Of a DNA stretch of 6,518 bases, positions 5,298-6,518 are shown piece after piece. How positions within the stretch are numbered: position 1 is the stretch's first letter; each line of letters opens with the position of its first letter. The notes below the pieces were generated by a model. That model did not search any database. It worked only from the letters and a program-made list of their open reading frames with translations, and was not told the DNA's origin. The stretch is taken from positions 1-6,518 of the forward strand of contig VBPB01000140.1 of NCBI GenBank assembly GCA_005893365.1, in the 5' to 3' direction. The DNA is from Candidatus Eiseniibacteriota bacterium (GTDB lineage: Bacteria > Eisenbacteria > RBG-16-71-46). Both the position numbers and the translations under genes were made by a program.

Positions 5298-6518
5298 ATG
5301 GCCCGAGCCCCCTCGCCGCTGGCCTTGGCACTCCTCGCCACCCTGGTCTGGCCGCGCGCGGCGGGCGCTCCGGCGCGACCCGCCGACGTCGCGACCGTCC
5401 CCGGGCTCGCCGCCCCGGCGCGCGTGGTCGTGGACCGCTGGGGCATCCCCCACATCCGCGCCGCCAACCTGGCCGACCTCTACTTCGCCTGGGGCTACGC
5501 CACCGCCCGCGACCGGCTGTGGGAGCTGGAATACACCCGCCGCGCGTCGAGCGGCGAGCTGTGGGAGTGGTTCGGCAACCGGAGTCTCACCGCCGACGGC
5601 GGCGCCCAGCTGTTCCAGATCCGTGAGCGCGCCGGGCGCATCTGGGAGCGCGAGCGCCGGGATCCCGCGGTCCGCGCCCCGCTCGAACGCTACGCCGCCG
5701 GCATCAACGCCTGGATCGAACGTTGCCGCAGCGGCGCGGCCCCGTGGCCGCCCGAGTTCCGCCGGCTCGGCAGGTTCCCCGCGCCCTGGAAGCCCGAGAA
5801 CGCCTATCTGATGCTGCTCGCCCAGGGCGTCCTGCTCGACTTGGACCTGCCCGAGCTGGACGAGGCGCGCGAGCTCCGCGACCACGGTCCGGCGTGGCTC
5901 AAGCGCCGGCACCGCTACGAGCGCGACGTGACCGTGACCAGCATCCCGGACAGCGTGGCGCGGCGGCTCTACGGTAGTACCACCGGCGGCGCGGGCGGGA
6001 CGCTGGCCTCGGACCGCCAGGCGCGCGCCACGCTCGCGGGCGTGCTGCCCACCCCCACCCGTGATCCCGACGAGCGGGCGAGCAACGTGTTCGCCGTGGG
6101 GCCGCGCCGCAGCGCCAGCGGCGCCCCGCTGCTCGCCAACGATCCGCATCTCGGGCTCGGGACCCCCGGCCCGCTCCATGTCGTGCACCTCAGTGTCCCG
6201 GGCGTGGTGGAGGCGGCGGGCGCCTGCGTGCCCGGCATGCCGGTGATCGTGAGCGGACGCAACGAGCGCTGCGCCTGGGGGCTCACCGCCACCGGGGCCG
6301 ACGTCATGGACGTCTACGCCGACACGCTCTCCGCCGATGGCCGCCGGGTGCTCTGGCGCCGCGGCTGGGTGCCGGTGCGCGAGGCCGACTACACCATGCG
6401 CTACCGCGTGCTCGGCATCCTGCCCATCCCGCCGCTGGGCCAGAAGCGGCGCTACACGCTGCATGGCCCGGTGGTGGCGTGGGACGCCAAGCATCGCCTG
6501 GCGCTCAGCGTCCGCTGG
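5298..6518 (+). CDS. Penicillin acylase family protein (N-terminal nucleophile hydrolase), 3' end outside the window
   Basis: 407 codons are present, running off the right edge; family members are usually about 700-850 residues. Residues 1-24 look like a Sec signal peptide: Arg at 3, hydrophobic core LALALLATLVW, and likely cleavage after AGA, so the product should be exported. The alpha-chain region has VVVDRWGIPHIRA (43-55) and FAWGYATARDRLWELEYTRR (63-82). A spacer follows at about 150-261. S262 in ERASNVFAVG is the predicted autocatalytic cleavage site and nucleophile of the beta chain. The ASGAPLLANDPHLGLGTPGP and GMPVIVSGRNERCAWGLTAT motifs come next. The family hydrolyses amide bonds in beta-lactams, acyl-homoserine lactones or other N-acyl compounds; the substrate cannot be told here. 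In-frame ATGs at 5217 and 5157 are possible, but 5298 gives a normal signal peptide. No clear Shine-Dalgarno sequence precedes it. Confidence 0.9.
   Translation, partial: MARAPSPLALALLATLVWPRAAGAPARPADVATVPGLAAPARVVVDRWGIPHIRAANLADLYFAWGYATARDRLWELEYTRRASSGELWEWFGNRSLTADGGAQLFQIRERAGRIWERERRDPAVRAPLERYAAGINAWIERCRSGAAPWPPEFRRLGRFPAPWKPENAYLMLLAQGVLLDLDLPELDEARELRDHGPAWLKRRHRYERDVTVTSIPDSVARRLYGSTTGGAGGTLASDRQARATLAGVLPTPTRDPDERASNVFAVGPRRSASGAPLLANDPHLGLGTPGPLHVVHLSVPGVVEAAGACVPGMPVIVSGRNERCAWGLTATGADVMDVYADTLSADGRRVLWRRGWVPVREADYTMRYRVLGILPIPPLGQKRRYTLHGPVVAWDAKHRLALSVRW

Noticed and set aside
5087..5467. A longer dehydrogenase start, since the minus frame stays open up to 5467
   Set aside because: The extra residues look non-coding, cross the divergent acylase gene, and lie upstream of a good ribosome-binding site placed for ATG 5086.
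5196..6494. A 432-codon minus-strand open frame opposite the acylase gene
   Set aside because: It is low-complexity and antisense to clear penicillin-acylase motifs. The real gene is in the plus strand, starting at 5298.

Overview
This is a very GC-rich window (about 70% G+C by eye) of bacterial chromosome. Genes are tightly packed, third codon positions are almost all G or C, and no phage, insertion sequence, CRISPR array or RNA gene is visible. The gene content (a receiver/ATP-grasp PEP-binding protein, a hexameric-type glutamate dehydrogenase, an exported penicillin-acylase-family hydrolase and an HNH nuclease of the RHIPAAVKR type) fits an environmental high-GC lineage such as Candidatus Eisenbacteria, Gemmatimonadota or a relative. 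That placement is an inference from gene flavour only.

Layout, left to right. (1) Positions 2-658, plus strand: the 3' part of an HNH endonuclease gene whose start lies outside the window. (2) Positions 619-3612, minus strand: a 997-codon gene for a large PEP/pyruvate-binding (PPDK N-terminal, ATP-grasp) protein. Two receiver-like domains precede the ATP-grasp, and the usual phosphohistidine and PEP-synthesis domains are absent. Its 3' end overlaps the 3' end of the HNH gene by 40 bp. (3) Positions 3680-5086, minus strand: NADP-type glutamate dehydrogenase, 67 bp upstream of the previous gene and probably co-transcribed with it. (4) Positions 5087-5297: a 211-bp divergent intergenic region. 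It holds a terminator-like hairpin with a T6 tract, a second hairpin that can cover the dehydrogenase ribosome-binding site, and an inverted repeat that ends one base before the next start. (5) Positions 5298-6518, plus strand: the signal peptide, alpha-chain region and first part of the beta chain of a penicillin-acylase-family protein, cut by the right edge.

How they fit together. Glutamate dehydrogenase joins 2-oxoglutarate and ammonia into glutamate, linking carbon and nitrogen metabolism. The downstream protein looks like a sensor or regulator built from an ATP/phosphate-binding PEP-synthase-type module and one apparently intact receiver domain. The pair could form a small carbon/nitrogen regulatory unit, but this is inferred from gene order alone. 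The HNH gene and the exported acylase have no evident connection with the pair. The observations most worth a second look are the receiver-plus-ATP-grasp protein, the structured leader of the dehydrogenase gene, and the overlapping convergent gene ends with a hairpin inside the overlap.
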